From contig NZ_JADMLG010000001.1 in assembly GCF_015674855.1 (NCBI RefSeq), positions 819,359 through 883,358 on the forward strand: a DNA stretch of 64,000 nucleotides. The letters run 5' to 3'. The position numbers were made by a program, and so were the translations under genes. Below the pieces are notes generated by a model, which ran no database searches, was not told where the DNA came from, and saw only the letters and a list, made by a program, of their open reading frames with translations. Positions 37,881 through 47,647 of this stretch are shown one piece after another (the stretch's first letter is position 1; each line of letters begins with the position of its first letter). This DNA comes from Nocardia bovistercoris (GTDB lineage Bacteria; Actinomycetota; Actinomycetes; Mycobacteriales; Mycobacteriaceae).

Positions 37881-40148
37881 GTGACTGTTTCTCCGCACAC
37901 TCCGTTCACCGCAACGGTTCTCGGGCTGCCGCGAGTAGGCCCGAACCGGGAGCTGAAGCGCGCCACCGAGTCCTACTGGGCGGGCCGCGACGACGCCGAC
38001 CACCTGCGCGCCGTCGCCCGCGACCTGCGCGCGGCGCAGTACGCGCAATTGCTGGCGGCGGGCCTGGACTCGATACCGGTCGGCACGTTCTCCTACTACG
38101 ACCAGATGCTCGACACCGCGGCACTGTTCGGTGCGCTGCCCGAGAGGGTGGCGCACATCACCGATCCGCTGGACCGGTACTTCGCCGCCGCGCGCGGTGA
38201 CGACAGCGTCGAACCGCTCGAGATGACCAAGTGGTTCGACACCAACTACCACTACCTGGTGCCGGAACTCGGCCCGGACACCGCGTTCTCGCTGCACCCC
38301 GAAACGCTGCTCGAGCAACTCGCCGAAGCGCTCGCCCTCGGCGTGCCCGCGCGTCCGGTGGTGATCGGCCCGGTGACCTTCCTGAAGCTGGCCAAATCCG
38401 AGGGCGGCGCGCCGCTGGACCGGCTCGCCGAACTGATCCCGCTGTACCGGGAACTGCTGCGGCGGCTCGCGGCGGCGGGCGCGAGCTGGGTGCAGATCGA
38501 CGAGCCGATCCTGGTGACCGATCTCACCGACGCGGAGATCGAGCGCGTTCGCGCGGTCTACACCGAACTCACCGAATCCGACGATCGCCCGGCGGTCCTG
38601 GTCGCGACCTACTTCGGGCGGCCGGGTGCGGCGCTCGCCGCGCTGGCGAGCACCGCGGTGGACGGCATAGCGCTCGATTTCACCGACGCGGGCGAACTCG
38701 CCGAGGTGGCGGGCGTGACCGCGCTGGCGTCGAAACTGCTCGTCGCCGGTGTGGTCGACGGCCGCAACGTGTGGCGCGCCGACCTGGACCGCGCGCTGAG
38801 CACACTCGGCACGCTGCTCGGCTCGGCCGCGTCGGTGGCCGTGTCGAGTTCCGCCTCGCTGCTGCACGTTCCGTACACGCTGGCCGCCGAGACCGCACTC
38901 GATCCGGCGCTGCGCACCTGGCTGGCCTTCGGCGCGGAGAAGGTCGCCGAGGTGCGCCTGCTGGCGACGGCGCTGACCTCGGGCACCGAAGCCATCGCCG
39001 AGGAACTCGCCGAGGCGAGGGCGGCGGCCCGCTCGCGCGCCGCCGATCCTCGCCTGTCCGACGGGCAGGTGCGCGCCCGCCTCGCCGCGCTCGGCCCGGA
39101 CGCCACCCGCCGCGCGCCCGCCGACGAGCGCAGGGTGCTGCAAGCCGAACGCCTGCGCCTGCCCGTCCTGCCGACCACGACGATCGGTTCCTACCCGCAG
39201 ACCCCCGCGATCCGGCTCGCGCGGGCGGCATTGCGCAAGGGCGAGATCGACGAGGCCGCCTACAACGCCAGGATGCGCGCGGAGATCGCGGACGTGATCG
39301 CGTTGCAGGAACAGCTCGGCATCGATGTGCTCGTGCACGGCGAACCCGAACGCAACGACATGGTGCAGTATTTCGCCGAACAGCTCGACGGGTTCGCGGC
39401 CACCGAGGAAGGTTGGGTGCAGTCCTACGGCACCCGCTGCGTGCGCCCGCCGATCCTGTTCGGCGACGTCACTCGGCGCGCGCCGATGACGGTGGACTGG
39501 ATCACCTACGCGCAGTCGCTGACCGACAAACCTGTCAAGGGCATGCTGACCGGCCCGGTGACCATTCTCGCCTGGTCGTTCGTGCGCGACGACCAGCCGC
39601 AGGCGGATTCGGCGGCACAGGTGGCGCTGGCGATCCGCGACGAGACCGTCGACCTCCAGTCGGCGGGCATCAGGCTGGTGCAGGTGGACGAGCCCGCGCT
39701 GCGCGAACTGCTGCCGCTGCGCGCCGCCGACCAGCCCGCCTACCTCGAGTGGTCGGTGCACGCGTTCCGGCTGGCCACCTCCGGGGTCTCCGACGCCACC
39801 CAGATCCACACCCATCTGTGCTATTCGGAATTCGGCGAGGTGATCGACGCCATCGCGGGCCTGGACGCCGACGTGACCTCGATCGAGGCCGCCCGCTCCC
39901 ATATGGAGGTGCTCGACGACCTGAACGCCGCCGGATTCGCCCTCGGTGTCGGCCCCGGCGTCTACGACATCCACTCGCCGCGCGTGCCAGGCGTCGAGGA
40001 GATCACGGCCGCGCTGCGCGCCGCCCTGAAAGCCGTTCCGGCCGAGCGGCTCTGGGTGAACCCCGACTGCGGCCTCAAGACCAGGGGCCGGGCGGAGGTC
40101 GAGGCGTCGCTGCGCAATATGGTCGCCGCCGCGCACGCGGTGCGCTGA
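37881..40148 (+). CDS. metE: Cobalamin-independent methionine synthase
   Basis: This 755-residue enzyme transfers the methyl group of 5-methyltetrahydropteroyltriglutamate to homocysteine. The N-terminal domain starts [18 protein letters not shown]. The C-terminal catalytic domain carries zinc ligands in [12 protein letters not shown] (near residue 637) and [10 protein letters not shown] (near 727), plus [10 protein letters not shown] near 433. The GTG at 37881 gives the family N-terminus. Control by the upstream B12 riboswitch fits its role as the B12-free alternative to MetH. Confidence 0.96.
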   Translation: MTVSPHTPFTATVLGLPRVGPNRELKRATESYWAGRDDADHLRAVARDLRAAQYAQLLAAGLDSIPVGTFSYYDQMLDTAALFGALPERVAHITDPLDRYFAAARGDDSVEPLEMTKWFDTNYHYLVPELGPDTAFSLHPETLLEQLAEALALGVPARPVVIGPVTFLKLAKSEGGAPLDRLAELIPLYRELLRRLAAAGASWVQIDEPILVTDLTDAEIERVRAVYTELTESDDRPAVLVATYFGRPGAALAALASTAVDGIALDFTDAGELAEVAGVTALASKLLVAGVVDGRNVWRADLDRALSTLGTLLGSAASVAVSSSASLLHVPYTLAAETALDPALRTWLAFGAEKVAEVRLLATALTSGTEAIAEELAEARAAARSRAADPRLSDGQVRARLAALGPDATRRAPADERRVLQAERLRLPVLPTTTIGSYPQTPAIRLARAALRKGEIDEAAYNARMRAEIADVIALQEQLGIDVLVHGEPERNDMVQYFAEQLDGFAATEEGWVQSYGTRCVRPPILFGDVTRRAPMTVDWITYAQSLTDKPVKGMLTGPVTILAWSFVRDDQPQADSAAQVALAIRDETVDLQSAGIRLVQVDEPALRELLPLRAADQPAYLEWSVHAFRLATSGVSDATQIHTHLCYSEFGEVIDAIAGLDADVTSIEAARSHMEVLDDLNAAGFALGVGPGVYDIHSPRVPGVEEITAALRAALKAVPAERLWVNPDCGLKTRGRAEVEASLRNMVAAAHAVR

Positions 40149-40235
40149 GCGGGCGAGGACGAGCGCACCGCAGGCCGAGTAGGCCCGCCTCCCGGGTGAT
40201 CTGAGCCTACGGCGCGCTGCGACAACGCGCCGAGA

Positions 40236-40273
40236 GAGGGTTCTCCGTACGGATTCCGTACGGAGAACGCCTC
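40236..40273 (+). terminator. metE terminator hairpin
   Basis: GTTCTCCGTACGGA (40240-40253) and TCCGTACGGAGAAC (40255-40268) form a perfect 14-bp inverted repeat about one nucleotide. GAGG and CCTC add four outer pairs across one bulged base. It lies 90 nt after the metE stop. No U-run follows. Confidence 0.65.
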
Positions 40274-41020
40274 GCTCGGTGCTCACCCCACCGGCTCTCA
40301 TTCCGGCCGCGCCTCGGGGCGACCACGCTTCCGCCGTCCGGACGGATAGGACTCGCATGCCTCTCCGGCGCGCAACGCGGGCCGCAATCGGGCCTTGGGG
40401 TCGATTCCACGCCGCCACGACGCGTGCCCCGAACAACGATCCATCTCTCACCCTCCTCGCACGTCGACTACACCTGTTCGCCTTCTTCGACGCGCCTTTC
40501 CGCTTTCCGGTTCCACCGAATTTCCGGTAGTGGGAGCATCGCGCCGGGGGAACGATCGAGTCGGCCGAGTACGGCGTGCGCGCGGGGGTGGCCGGGCAGC
40601 GGAGATCCCCTCACGAACCTCCGTCGCCCGACCGCACACCCCGCGCCCGGCGGGGGCTTCCGGATGGTCGATTCACCCGGACTCCCGGAATCCGTTGCGC
40701 CGCGTAGAGATACGGACCTTTCCGGATGATTTGGTACCCGCTCGAAACGAATTCGAAACATCGGCGCACAGCGGCGCGAGCGACGCCGTCGAATCAGCGT
40801 GTCCGAGCCTTCGCGTCCTCCCCGCAAATCCCTGTTTCGGATCACCCGGACCGAAATACTCGGACCGCACGGAGGACCCGCGTAGGATGATCTATCTCAC
40901 ATCACTGCCTGCTGCGCGCCGCATTCCTGCCACGCTCTTCGCACACTACGCACGTCACGCCCCCGAGCGAATACCCGGTCCAGCGATTTCAGCGAGGAGT
41001 TACCACGCATTCTGCGATGC
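40274..41020. other. Long intergenic region before ramB
   Basis: About 750 bases have no gene I can support. It is less GC-rich than coding DNA and contains scattered TTCGAA and AATTCG words. The several open frames give low-complexity translations. It presumably carries ramB regulatory sequence at its right end. Confidence 0.45.
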
Positions 41021-41053
41021 TTGCAAAGCGGCGGCGCTAGTATTCGCCGAGTG
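41021..41053 (+). promoter_or_regulatory. Leaderless ramB promoter with a RamB-box-like element
   Basis: TAGTAT at 41038-41043 is a good actinobacterial -10 element. The start codon GTG 41051 follows after 7 nt, so the transcript probably starts at the GTG (leaderless). TTGCAAAG at 41021-41028 lies just upstream and resembles the TTTGCAAA core of RamB-binding sites, suggesting autoregulation. Confidence 0.55.
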
Positions 41054-42472
41054 CGCAAGATGTACGCGGGCGCCCGGTTGCGGCGGTTACGTGAGGAACG
41101 ACGGATGACCCAGGCGGCGCTGGCGAAATCCCTCGATCTATCGCCCAGCTATCTCAATCAGCTCGAGCGCGACCAGCGACCGCTCACCATCCCGGTGCTG
41201 CTGAAACTGAACTCGACCTTCGACCTCGACGTCCAGTTCTTCGCCGCGGACTCCGACGCCCGACTGGTCTCCGACCTGCACGAAGTCCTGGTCGACGCGG
41301 CGGGCGGCGACAGCGCGCCGCTCACCGAGGTGGAGGAACTGGCGACCAGACAGCCCGAGGTGGCGCGCATCCTGGTCGCGATGCACCGGCGTCTGCGCGC
41401 CGCCACCGACCAACTCGACCTGCTGTCCTCGCGGGTCGCCGCCCCCGCGGGCGCGCCCGGCGTTCCGATGCCCTACGAGGACGTGCGCGACTTCTTCTAC
41501 GACCACCACAACCACATCCCCGCACTGGATCTGGCCGCCGAGCAACTGTTCGACGAATGCGGGCTCAGCATCGGCTCACTGGATCGCCAACTGGCCAGGA
41601 TCGCTGACGAGCGCGCGGGCGTCACCGTACTGGTCCGCGGCGACGGCGCCGATCCCTCGATTCCCAAGCGGCACTACGACGCCGAGAGCCGGACACTGAC
41701 CCTGGCCCGCAGGCTGCGCCCGGGACAGCGGGCCTTCCAGATCGCGACCACCCTCGGATTCCTGCTCTACGGCGCCGATCTCGACGCGGTACTCGACGAA
41801 ACCCCCTCCCTCGTCGGGGAATCGCGCACGCTGGCCCGCGTCGGACTGGCCAACTACTTCGCGGGCGCGCTGGTGCTGCCCTACGGCCGGTTCCTGCGCT
41901 CGGCCGAGGAACTGCGCTACGACATCGACCTGCTCAGCCTGCGTTTCGAGGTCGGCTTCGAGACCATCTGCCACCGCCTCAGTACCTTGCAGCGCCAGGG
42001 CCAGCGCGGGGTGCCGTTCTTCCTGGTCCGCACCGACCGGGCGGGCAACATCTCGAAACGCCAGTCCGCCACCGCCTTCCACTTCTCGCGGGTGGGCGGC
42101 AGCTGCCCGCTGTGGGTGGTGCACGAGGCGTTCGCCCATCCCGGCCGGGTACTCACCCAGGTCGCCGCGATGCCCGACGGCCGCCGCTACCTGTGGGTCG
42201 CGCGCACCTCCATGACGGCGCCGCAGGGATTCGGCACGGCGACGAAGAATTTCGCCATCGGCGTCGGCTGCGACATCGAATACGCGGATCGGCTGGTGTA
42301 TTCCACCGGCCTGCAATACGACGACCCGACCACGGCGGTGCAGATCGGCGCGGGCTGCAAGGTGTGCGAACGCCCGGCCTGCCCGCAGCGGGCCTTCCCG
42401 CAGATCGGCAGCCCGCTCGCGGTCTCGGAGCACACGAGCACGGATCTGCCCTATCCGCGCGCCATCCGCTGA
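41051..42472 (+). CDS. ramB: RamB-type regulator of acetate/central carbon metabolism
   Basis: This 473-residue protein has an N-terminal Cro/C1-type helix-turn-helix (YAGARLRRLREERRMTQAALA...SPSYLNQLERDQRPLT, residues ~5-58). A middle region resembles a degenerate ImmA/IrrE peptidase-like domain (YFAGALVLPYGRF). The C-terminal domain has a cysteine cluster (GCKVCERPACPQRAFP), all as in RamB (Rv0465c). RamB represses glyoxylate-cycle and acetate genes in relatives. GTG 41051 is preferred because a -10 box places transcription there; ATG 41060 is an alternative. Confidence 0.88.
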   Translation: MRKMYAGARLRRLREERRMTQAALAKSLDLSPSYLNQLERDQRPLTIPVLLKLNSTFDLDVQFFAADSDARLVSDLHEVLVDAAGGDSAPLTEVEELATRQPEVARILVAMHRRLRAATDQLDLLSSRVAAPAGAPGVPMPYEDVRDFFYDHHNHIPALDLAAEQLFDECGLSIGSLDRQLARIADERAGVTVLVRGDGADPSIPKRHYDAESRTLTLARRLRPGQRAFQIATTLGFLLYGADLDAVLDETPSLVGESRTLARVGLANYFAGALVLPYGRFLRSAEELRYDIDLLSLRFEVGFETICHRLSTLQRQGQRGVPFFLVRTDRAGNISKRQSATAFHFSRVGGSCPLWVVHEAFAHPGRVLTQVAAMPDGRRYLWVARTSMTAPQGFGTATKNFAIGVGCDIEYADRLVYSTGLQYDDPTTAVQIGAGCKVCERPACPQRAFPQIGSPLAVSEHTSTDLPYPRAIR

Positions 42473-42481
42473 CCGGCGCGC

Positions 42482-44761
42482 TCAGGACTTCGCCAGGTAC
42501 TCCAAGCGTTCGGCGTCGACGGCGGCGCGCATCATGGCGGCGAGTCCGGGATGCTCGCGCAGTCCCGGGTCCGCGCGTACCACCGCGCGCGCGAAATCCT
42601 GCGCGGCGGTAATGGTTTCCAGATCGTCCAACAGCGAGAGCAGTCGCAGCGAACGCGCCGTGCCGGACTGCGCCGACCCGAGCACGTCACCCTCGCGGCG
42701 CTGCCGCAGATCGAGCACGGCCAGTTCGAAACCGTCGGTGGTCGCGGCGACGGCCTCGAGCCTGGCCATCGCCGAGCCGCCGGGCGAGGCATCGGTGACG
42801 AGCAGACACAGCCCGGGATGCGCGCCGCGCCCGATCCGGCCGCGCAGCTGATGCAACTGGCTGACGCCGAACCGGTCGGCATCGACGATCACCATCACCG
42901 TCGCGTTGGGCACGTCGACACCGACCTCGACGACGGTGGTGCAGACCAGCACGTCGATATCGCCGTCGTTGAAGGCCCGCATCGCCTGATCCTTCTCCTC
43001 GGCGGGCAGCCGACCGTGCAGCAGACCCACCCGCACCCCCGCGAGCGGACCCGCGCGCAGCGCGTCGAACATGTCGAGCACCGCCTGCGTCGTCGGCGCC
43101 TCCCGTTCCTCGGTCTTGGCTTTCCCCTTGCCCTTCCCCTTGCCTGGCTTGTCGTTCTCCTCGTCCTCGCCGATCCGCGAGCAGACCACATATGCTTGGC
43201 GGCCCGCGGCGACCTCCTCGACGATCCGCTCCCACGCCCGGTCGACCCAGTTCGGATGCTGTTTGCGCGGAACGACTCTGGATGTGATCGGCGAGCGTCC
43301 GCGCGGCAGCTGGGTCAGCGTGGAGGTCTCCAGGTCACCGAGCGTGGTCATGGCGATGGTGCGCGGAATCGGGGTCGCCGTCATCACGAGCAGATGTGGG
43401 TTCGCGCCGGATTTCGCCTTGGCGCGCAACGCGTCACGCTGTTCGACGCCGAAGCGGTGCTGTTCGTCCACGATCACCATGCCGAGATCGAAGAATTCGA
43501 CGGCGTCCTGGATCAGCGCGTGCGTGCCGATGACGATGCCCGCCTCGCCCGTCACCGCGTCCAGCAACGCCGCGCGTTTGGCGGCGGCCGACATCGAGCC
43601 GGTCACCAGGACGATCTTGGTCGCTTGGTCCGCGGCGCCGAGTTCACCGGCCGTCGCGAGTTCGCCGAGCATGGCGCGCAGCGAGCGATGATGCTGGGCG
43701 GCAAGCACTTCGGTGGGCGCGAGCAGCGCGCACTGCTGTCCAGAATCGACCACTTGGAGCATCGCGTGCAGGGCAACGATCGTCTTGCCGGAACCCACCT
43801 CGCCCTGCAGCAACCGGTGCATCGGCTTGGCCAGGGACAGATCGGCGGAGATCTCCGATATCACCTGCTGCTGCCCGTCGGTCAACTCGAAGGGCAACTT
43901 CTTCTCGAACGCCGCGCCGATACCGTCGGTGCGCGGCGGACACGGCCGCGCGGCGCGCCCCGACACCTCGTGCCGACGCTCGGCCAGCACCAACTGCAAA
44001 GCCAGCGCTTCATCGAAACGCAGTCGTTCCCTGGCCTGATCGATATCGGATTTGTGCTCAGGCAGGTGGATCAACCGCAGCGCGTCGGACACCTTCAGCA
44101 GCGAACGCTCCGCGCGGGTCTGCTCCGGCAGCGGGTCATCGATCGGATCCAATTGTTCGAGCACCTGGCGCACGCAGGCGAGCAGATCCCAGCTCTGCAC
44201 CTTCGCGGTCGCCGGATAGACCGGGATGAACTCGCGTTCCATGAACGAGACGTCCACGCCGCCCGCGCCTTTCGCGCTCTCGGCCAGGCCGCGCAGATCG
44301 CCGCCGCCGCGCACCTTGGTGAACGAACTCACCGATTCGTCCTCGGTCTCGGGCAGGATCAGATAGCCCGGATGGGACAGATTCCAGCTGCCGGGCCGCC
44401 AGTAGCTGACCGTGCCCGACATCATCGCCCGAACCCCCTGTTTGACAACGTATTTCACCTTGTCGCCATTGAAGAAGGTGACATCGACGGGACGCCCGGA
44501 ACCGGTGTCGAGCAGTACCTTCAGCAGGGAACCGCGCCGATTGCGCATGGGTTTGAGATCGGTCTTGGTGATCCGGCCGATCACCGTGATGTGAGCGCCG
44601 TCCTCCGGGGCCTCCTCGGTCAGCGGTTGACCGTGGGTGGCGTAGCGCAGCGGATAGTGTCGCAGCAGATCCTCGACCGTTGTCATATCGAAGGATTCGG
44701 CCAGCGAGTCGGCGGCCTTCGCGCCGAGGATGTGGTCGAGCCGGTCACCGAGCGTAGCCAT
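42482..44761 (-). CDS. recG: ATP-dependent DNA helicase RecG
   Basis: This 759-residue helicase unwinds stalled forks and branched recombination intermediates. It has an N-terminal wedge/OB domain (residues ~55-150), Walker A GEVGSGKTIVA near 312, the DEQH box in IVDEQHRFGVEQ near 430, TATPIPRTIAM near 460 and the C-terminal RGRIGRG motif near 645. A Lys/Gly-rich KGKGKGKAK insert (near 545) interrupts the helicase C domain and is an oddity of this protein. GAGAAGGA precedes the ATG. It lies 20 nt after the FakA-like gene, as in M. tuberculosis Rv2974c-Rv2973c. Confidence 0.95.
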   Translation of the reverse strand: MATLGDRLDHILGAKAADSLAESFDMTTVEDLLRHYPLRYATHGQPLTEEAPEDGAHITVIGRITKTDLKPMRNRRGSLLKVLLDTGSGRPVDVTFFNGDKVKYVVKQGVRAMMSGTVSYWRPGSWNLSHPGYLILPETEDESVSSFTKVRGGGDLRGLAESAKGAGGVDVSFMEREFIPVYPATAKVQSWDLLACVRQVLEQLDPIDDPLPEQTRAERSLLKVSDALRLIHLPEHKSDIDQARERLRFDEALALQLVLAERRHEVSGRAARPCPPRTDGIGAAFEKKLPFELTDGQQQVISEISADLSLAKPMHRLLQGEVGSGKTIVALHAMLQVVDSGQQCALLAPTEVLAAQHHRSLRAMLGELATAGELGAADQATKIVLVTGSMSAAAKRAALLDAVTGEAGIVIGTHALIQDAVEFFDLGMVIVDEQHRFGVEQRDALRAKAKSGANPHLLVMTATPIPRTIAMTTLGDLETSTLTQLPRGRSPITSRVVPRKQHPNWVDRAWERIVEEVAAGRQAYVVCSRIGEDEENDKPGKGKGKGKAKTEEREAPTTQAVLDMFDALRAGPLAGVRVGLLHGRLPAEEKDQAMRAFNDGDIDVLVCTTVVEVGVDVPNATVMVIVDADRFGVSQLHQLRGRIGRGAHPGLCLLVTDASPGGSAMARLEAVAATTDGFELAVLDLRQRREGDVLGSAQSGTARSLRLLSLLDDLETITAAQDFARAVVRADPGLREHPGLAAMMRAAVDAERLEYLAKS

Positions 44762-44781
44762 GACTCATTCCTTCTCCCGGG

Positions 44782-46905
44782 TCATTCCACCCCGATCTGC
44801 ACCAGATCACCCCGCTGCCCGCCGGAATACACGGCGACCTCGACACCGGGAAAGCCGCGCGCGATATGCGCCGCCAGTTCCGCGCCGAGTTCCGCGGGCG
44901 CGTCGACGCCCATGAGCAGGGTCACCAATTCTCCACCGAGCCCGAGCATCCGATCCAACAAGGTGCGCCCGGCCGCGAGCACCCCGCGTTCGATCACCAC
45001 CACATCGTGGCCGACCAGGGCGAGTCCGTCACCGGCTTCGCAAGTGCCGACCATGGTGAGCGCGCGCCCGGTGGCCGCGCGCAGTGAACCCCACCTGGTC
45101 GCCGCGGCCGCCTCCGACATCGCGAACGCGTCGTCCACCGCGATCCTGCCCCGATCGTGCACGGCCAGCGCGGCCATCCCCTGCACCATCGACCCGCTCG
45201 GCAACATCAACACGTCACGCCGCGCGTCACGCGCCGCCACACCGACCGCGACCAACTCGTGCGCGGGCAAGGCCCCGTTGGGCAGCACCAGGACCTCGCG
45301 ATTGGGCATCCGCCGTATCGCGGTGAGCAGCGCGGCCGAAGTCACCGGATCGTCACCGCCGAGCACCACCGCCCCCGCCGCCTCGAACAACGCCGCGGCG
45401 CCCTCACCAGCCGCGACGGCCAGCACCGCACGATCCGCCACCGCCTCCGTGCGCCGCGCCGCGCCGCGCCCCGCCAAGCCGCCGAGACTGTCGCGCGGGG
45501 AGATCACGCCGCGACGAGCGGCTGTCTCGGCGCACGTGACCGCGCCCCCACGCGCCGAGGCCGGGCCGGGCACGGTCGCCTCGCTCGACAAGCCTGCGCC
45601 GTGGGAGGAGCCCGCGCCGAGCGGGCGGTCCGCATCGCGCGAGCAAGCCGCACCGTGTCGGACGGTCGAGGCTCGCGAGAGGGCTACGTCATCCGGGGCG
45701 ACCGCTGTGATCGCGAAACTCTCGATCCTGATGGCGCTCACCGTCCCCGCGGCGAGGCCTGCCTCGATCGCCGCGCCCGCGTCCGCGCAATGCACGTGCG
45801 TCGACCAGGTTTCGGCGCCGTCACCGACCACAACGACCGAATCACCCAGTGCCCCCAGCTGATCCCGCAATGCGGACACGCGGCGTTCGTCGGTGCCGGC
45901 GAGTAGGTACATGACTTCGAAATGCGCTTCGGGCGTGGCGGTTTCGAAATCGCCTGGCGCGGACGCACCAGCGGCGACGGCGGCCCCGCGCACGTAGTCC
46001 GGGCGCGCGGGCGCCTCGCCGCGCGCGACCGAAACAAGACTGTCGAGCAAGACGACCAGCCCGCGCGCGCCCGCGTCCACCACACCCGCGTCGCGCAGCA
46101 CCCCGAGTTGGGACGGCGTCTCGCCGAGCGCTTTGGCGGCTCCGTCGGCCGCCGCGAGCGCCACCGCCGCCAAATCGCCGCCGCGCACGGCGTCAGCGCT
46201 GGCGGCGGCGCATTCGAGGACGGTGAGGATGGTGCCCTCGACCGGGACACTGAGCGCACCGCGCACCAGTGCGGCCGCGGTGGACAAGGCATCGCACACC
46301 GTGTCGGCGGTGAGCGGCCCACCCCGGGCGGCCTCGGCGATACCGCGCAATACCTGGGACAGGATGATGCCGGAATTGCCGCGCGCGCCTCGGGTGGCGC
46401 CACGCGCCATGGCGGCGGCGATCTCGCGCGCGGTACGACCGCTCGCGATCCTCAGCGCGGCCTCCTCCAGTCCGCGGTGCGCGTCGGAGTGGCGCGCAAG
46501 GCGCTCCCGGACGCCCCCCGTGCGAGAATCGGCCGCGGCAAGGCGAGGTGGGCTGCCTCCGTCCACCGTCGGGCGCTCGGCCTCCTCGACCTCCTGCGGA
46601 CCGTTCGCCGCTTCCGCACACACAGCCCGCGTGGTGGCGAGCAATTCGCCGCCGGTGTCGGCGCGCTCGATATCCGGTGCGCCGCCTGCGTTCGGTGCGC
46701 CGCCTGCCTCCGCTTCGCGCACGGCCGCACGCATGGTGGCGAGCATGTTGGTGCCGGTGTCGGAGTCGGCGATCGGGAAGACGTTGAGCGCGTTGATCTC
46801 CTCGCGCCGCTGTTCCAGACCGGCGAGACAGATCCACCCCCAGCGCAGCAATGCCGCACCGTCGATCGAGTCCCGCACCTCGCTCACCGTCACCTCACTT
46901 CCCAC
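44782..46905 (-). CDS. DAK2-domain (FakA-like) protein with low-complexity insertions
   Basis: The protein has 707 residues, against ~550 for FakA and ~470 for Rv2974c. An N-terminal DhaL-type kinase domain has the Mg-ATP loop NVFPIADSDTGTNML (near residue 40), GARGNSGIILSQ (near 173) and DAGVVDAGARG (near 267). A FakA-like C-terminal region has LLAGTDERRV and LLMGVDAP. Two stretches look inserted: residues ~70-140, containing GGAPNAGGAPD, and ~410-480, which is low-complexity Ala/Arg/Ser/Gly. It may phosphorylate fatty acids with a FakB-type partner, none of which is visible here. The start is uncertain; several GTG codons follow 46905. Confidence 0.82.
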   Translation of the reverse strand: MGSEVTVSEVRDSIDGAALLRWGWICLAGLEQRREEINALNVFPIADSDTGTNMLATMRAAVREAEAGGAPNAGGAPDIERADTGGELLATTRAVCAEAANGPQEVEEAERPTVDGGSPPRLAAADSRTGGVRERLARHSDAHRGLEEAALRIASGRTAREIAAAMARGATRGARGNSGIILSQVLRGIAEAARGGPLTADTVCDALSTAAALVRGALSVPVEGTILTVLECAAASADAVRGGDLAAVALAAADGAAKALGETPSQLGVLRDAGVVDAGARGLVVLLDSLVSVARGEAPARPDYVRGAAVAAGASAPGDFETATPEAHFEVMYLLAGTDERRVSALRDQLGALGDSVVVVGDGAETWSTHVHCADAGAAIEAGLAAGTVSAIRIESFAITAVAPDDVALSRASTVRHGAACSRDADRPLGAGSSHGAGLSSEATVPGPASARGGAVTCAETAARRGVISPRDSLGGLAGRGAARRTEAVADRAVLAVAAGEGAAALFEAAGAVVLGGDDPVTSAALLTAIRRMPNREVLVLPNGALPAHELVAVGVAARDARRDVLMLPSGSMVQGMAALAVHDRGRIAVDDAFAMSEAAAATRWGSLRAATGRALTMVGTCEAGDGLALVGHDVVVIERGVLAAGRTLLDRMLGLGGELVTLLMGVDAPAELGAELAAHIARGFPGVEVAVYSGGQRGDLVQIGVE

Positions 46906-47196
46906 GTACCGACAACCCCATCGGACCCCGCCAGGTTAGCGGGATATCCCGACATCGGACCCGCGACACCGATCCAGTAGGCTGAGCGCGTACCGGTCAC
47001 CCGGCGGCGGTCCTCGACAGTCCTCGACGATCGCGGTTTGGTGGATCGGGGCGCAGTTGGCTACCCTTGCAGGGTTGCCTCGCGCGGCCCTCCCGGTTTG
47101 CGCTGGCCGATATTCGGCGGGCACATCACGCAATCGTTTCTCGGACGACCGCCACCACGCGGCGGTCCCCACTCGAACACGAAGGAGTTCGCGACT

Positions 47197-47388
47197 ATGG
47201 CTGCCGTCTGCGACGTCTGCGCCAAGGGCCCCGGCTTCGGGAAGTCGGTCTCGCACTCGCACCGGCGCACCAACCGTCGCTGGAACCCGAACATCCAGAC
47301 CGTCCGCGCGCAGGTCGCGCCGGGCAACACCCGTCGGATGAACGTGTGCACCTCCTGCCTGAAGGCGGGCAAGGTCGTCCGCGGCTGA
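47197..47388 (+). CDS. rpmB: 50S ribosomal protein L28 (zinc-binding form)
   Basis: The 63-residue bL28 starts [20 protein letters not shown]. It contains the [15 protein letters not shown] core and a second cysteine pair in [13 protein letters not shown], so it is the four-cysteine (zinc-ribbon, C+) type. GAAGGAG precedes the ATG. It is divergent from the FakA-like gene, as in mycobacteria. Confidence 0.96.
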   Translation: MAAVCDVCAKGPGFGKSVSHSHRRTNRRWNPNIQTVRAQVAPGNTRRMNVCTSCLKAGKVVRG

Positions 47389-47411
47389 GTCCGTCCGATC
47401 GACCGTCTCGG

Positions 47412-47448
47412 GTCCGACTCATCGGTGGATATACCCGGTGAGTCGGAC
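47412..47448 (+). terminator. rpmB terminator hairpin
   Basis: GTCCGACTCATCGG (47412-47425) pairs with CCGGTGAGTCGGAC (47435-47448) with one T-G wobble, followed by TTCTGT. It lies 24 nt after the rpmB stop. Confidence 0.75.
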
Positions 47449-47551
47449 TTCTGTCGTCGCGCCCCGGGCCGCCCGGTGGCCGACACCTGAGATCGACGCC
47501 GAGCCCCGTCATTCGCCAGGAGTGCCGGGGCTCGTTCGCGTACCCGAGAGC

Positions 47552-47647
47552 GCGTACGCGCCCCATGGACACTGCGCGTACGCGCCCCATGGACACTGCG
47601 CGTACGCGCCCCATGGACACTGCGCGTACGCGCCCCATGGACACTGA
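47552..47647. repeat. Four 24-bp tandem repeats, each carrying an ATG
   Basis: The unit starts GCGTACGCGCCCC and continues ATGGACACTGC; it is repeated nearly perfectly four times, the last diverging at its end. Each contains palindromes GCGTACGC and CCATGG and an in-frame ATG (47565, 47589, 47613, 47637) of the acetyltransferase gene. Because the unit is eight codons, copy changes keep the reading frame. Confidence 0.9.

Noticed and set aside
37326..40451. Long minus-strand open frame opposite metE and the riboswitch
   Set aside because: No motifs; metE and its riboswitch explain the region.
40395..41108. Plus-strand gene of ~237 codons upstream of ramB
   Set aside because: Low-complexity translation, no ribosome site, and it overlaps the ramB start in another frame.
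47552..47647. CRISPR-like array
   Set aside because: The units are contiguous 24-bp copies without spacers and encode an in-frame peptide repeat.
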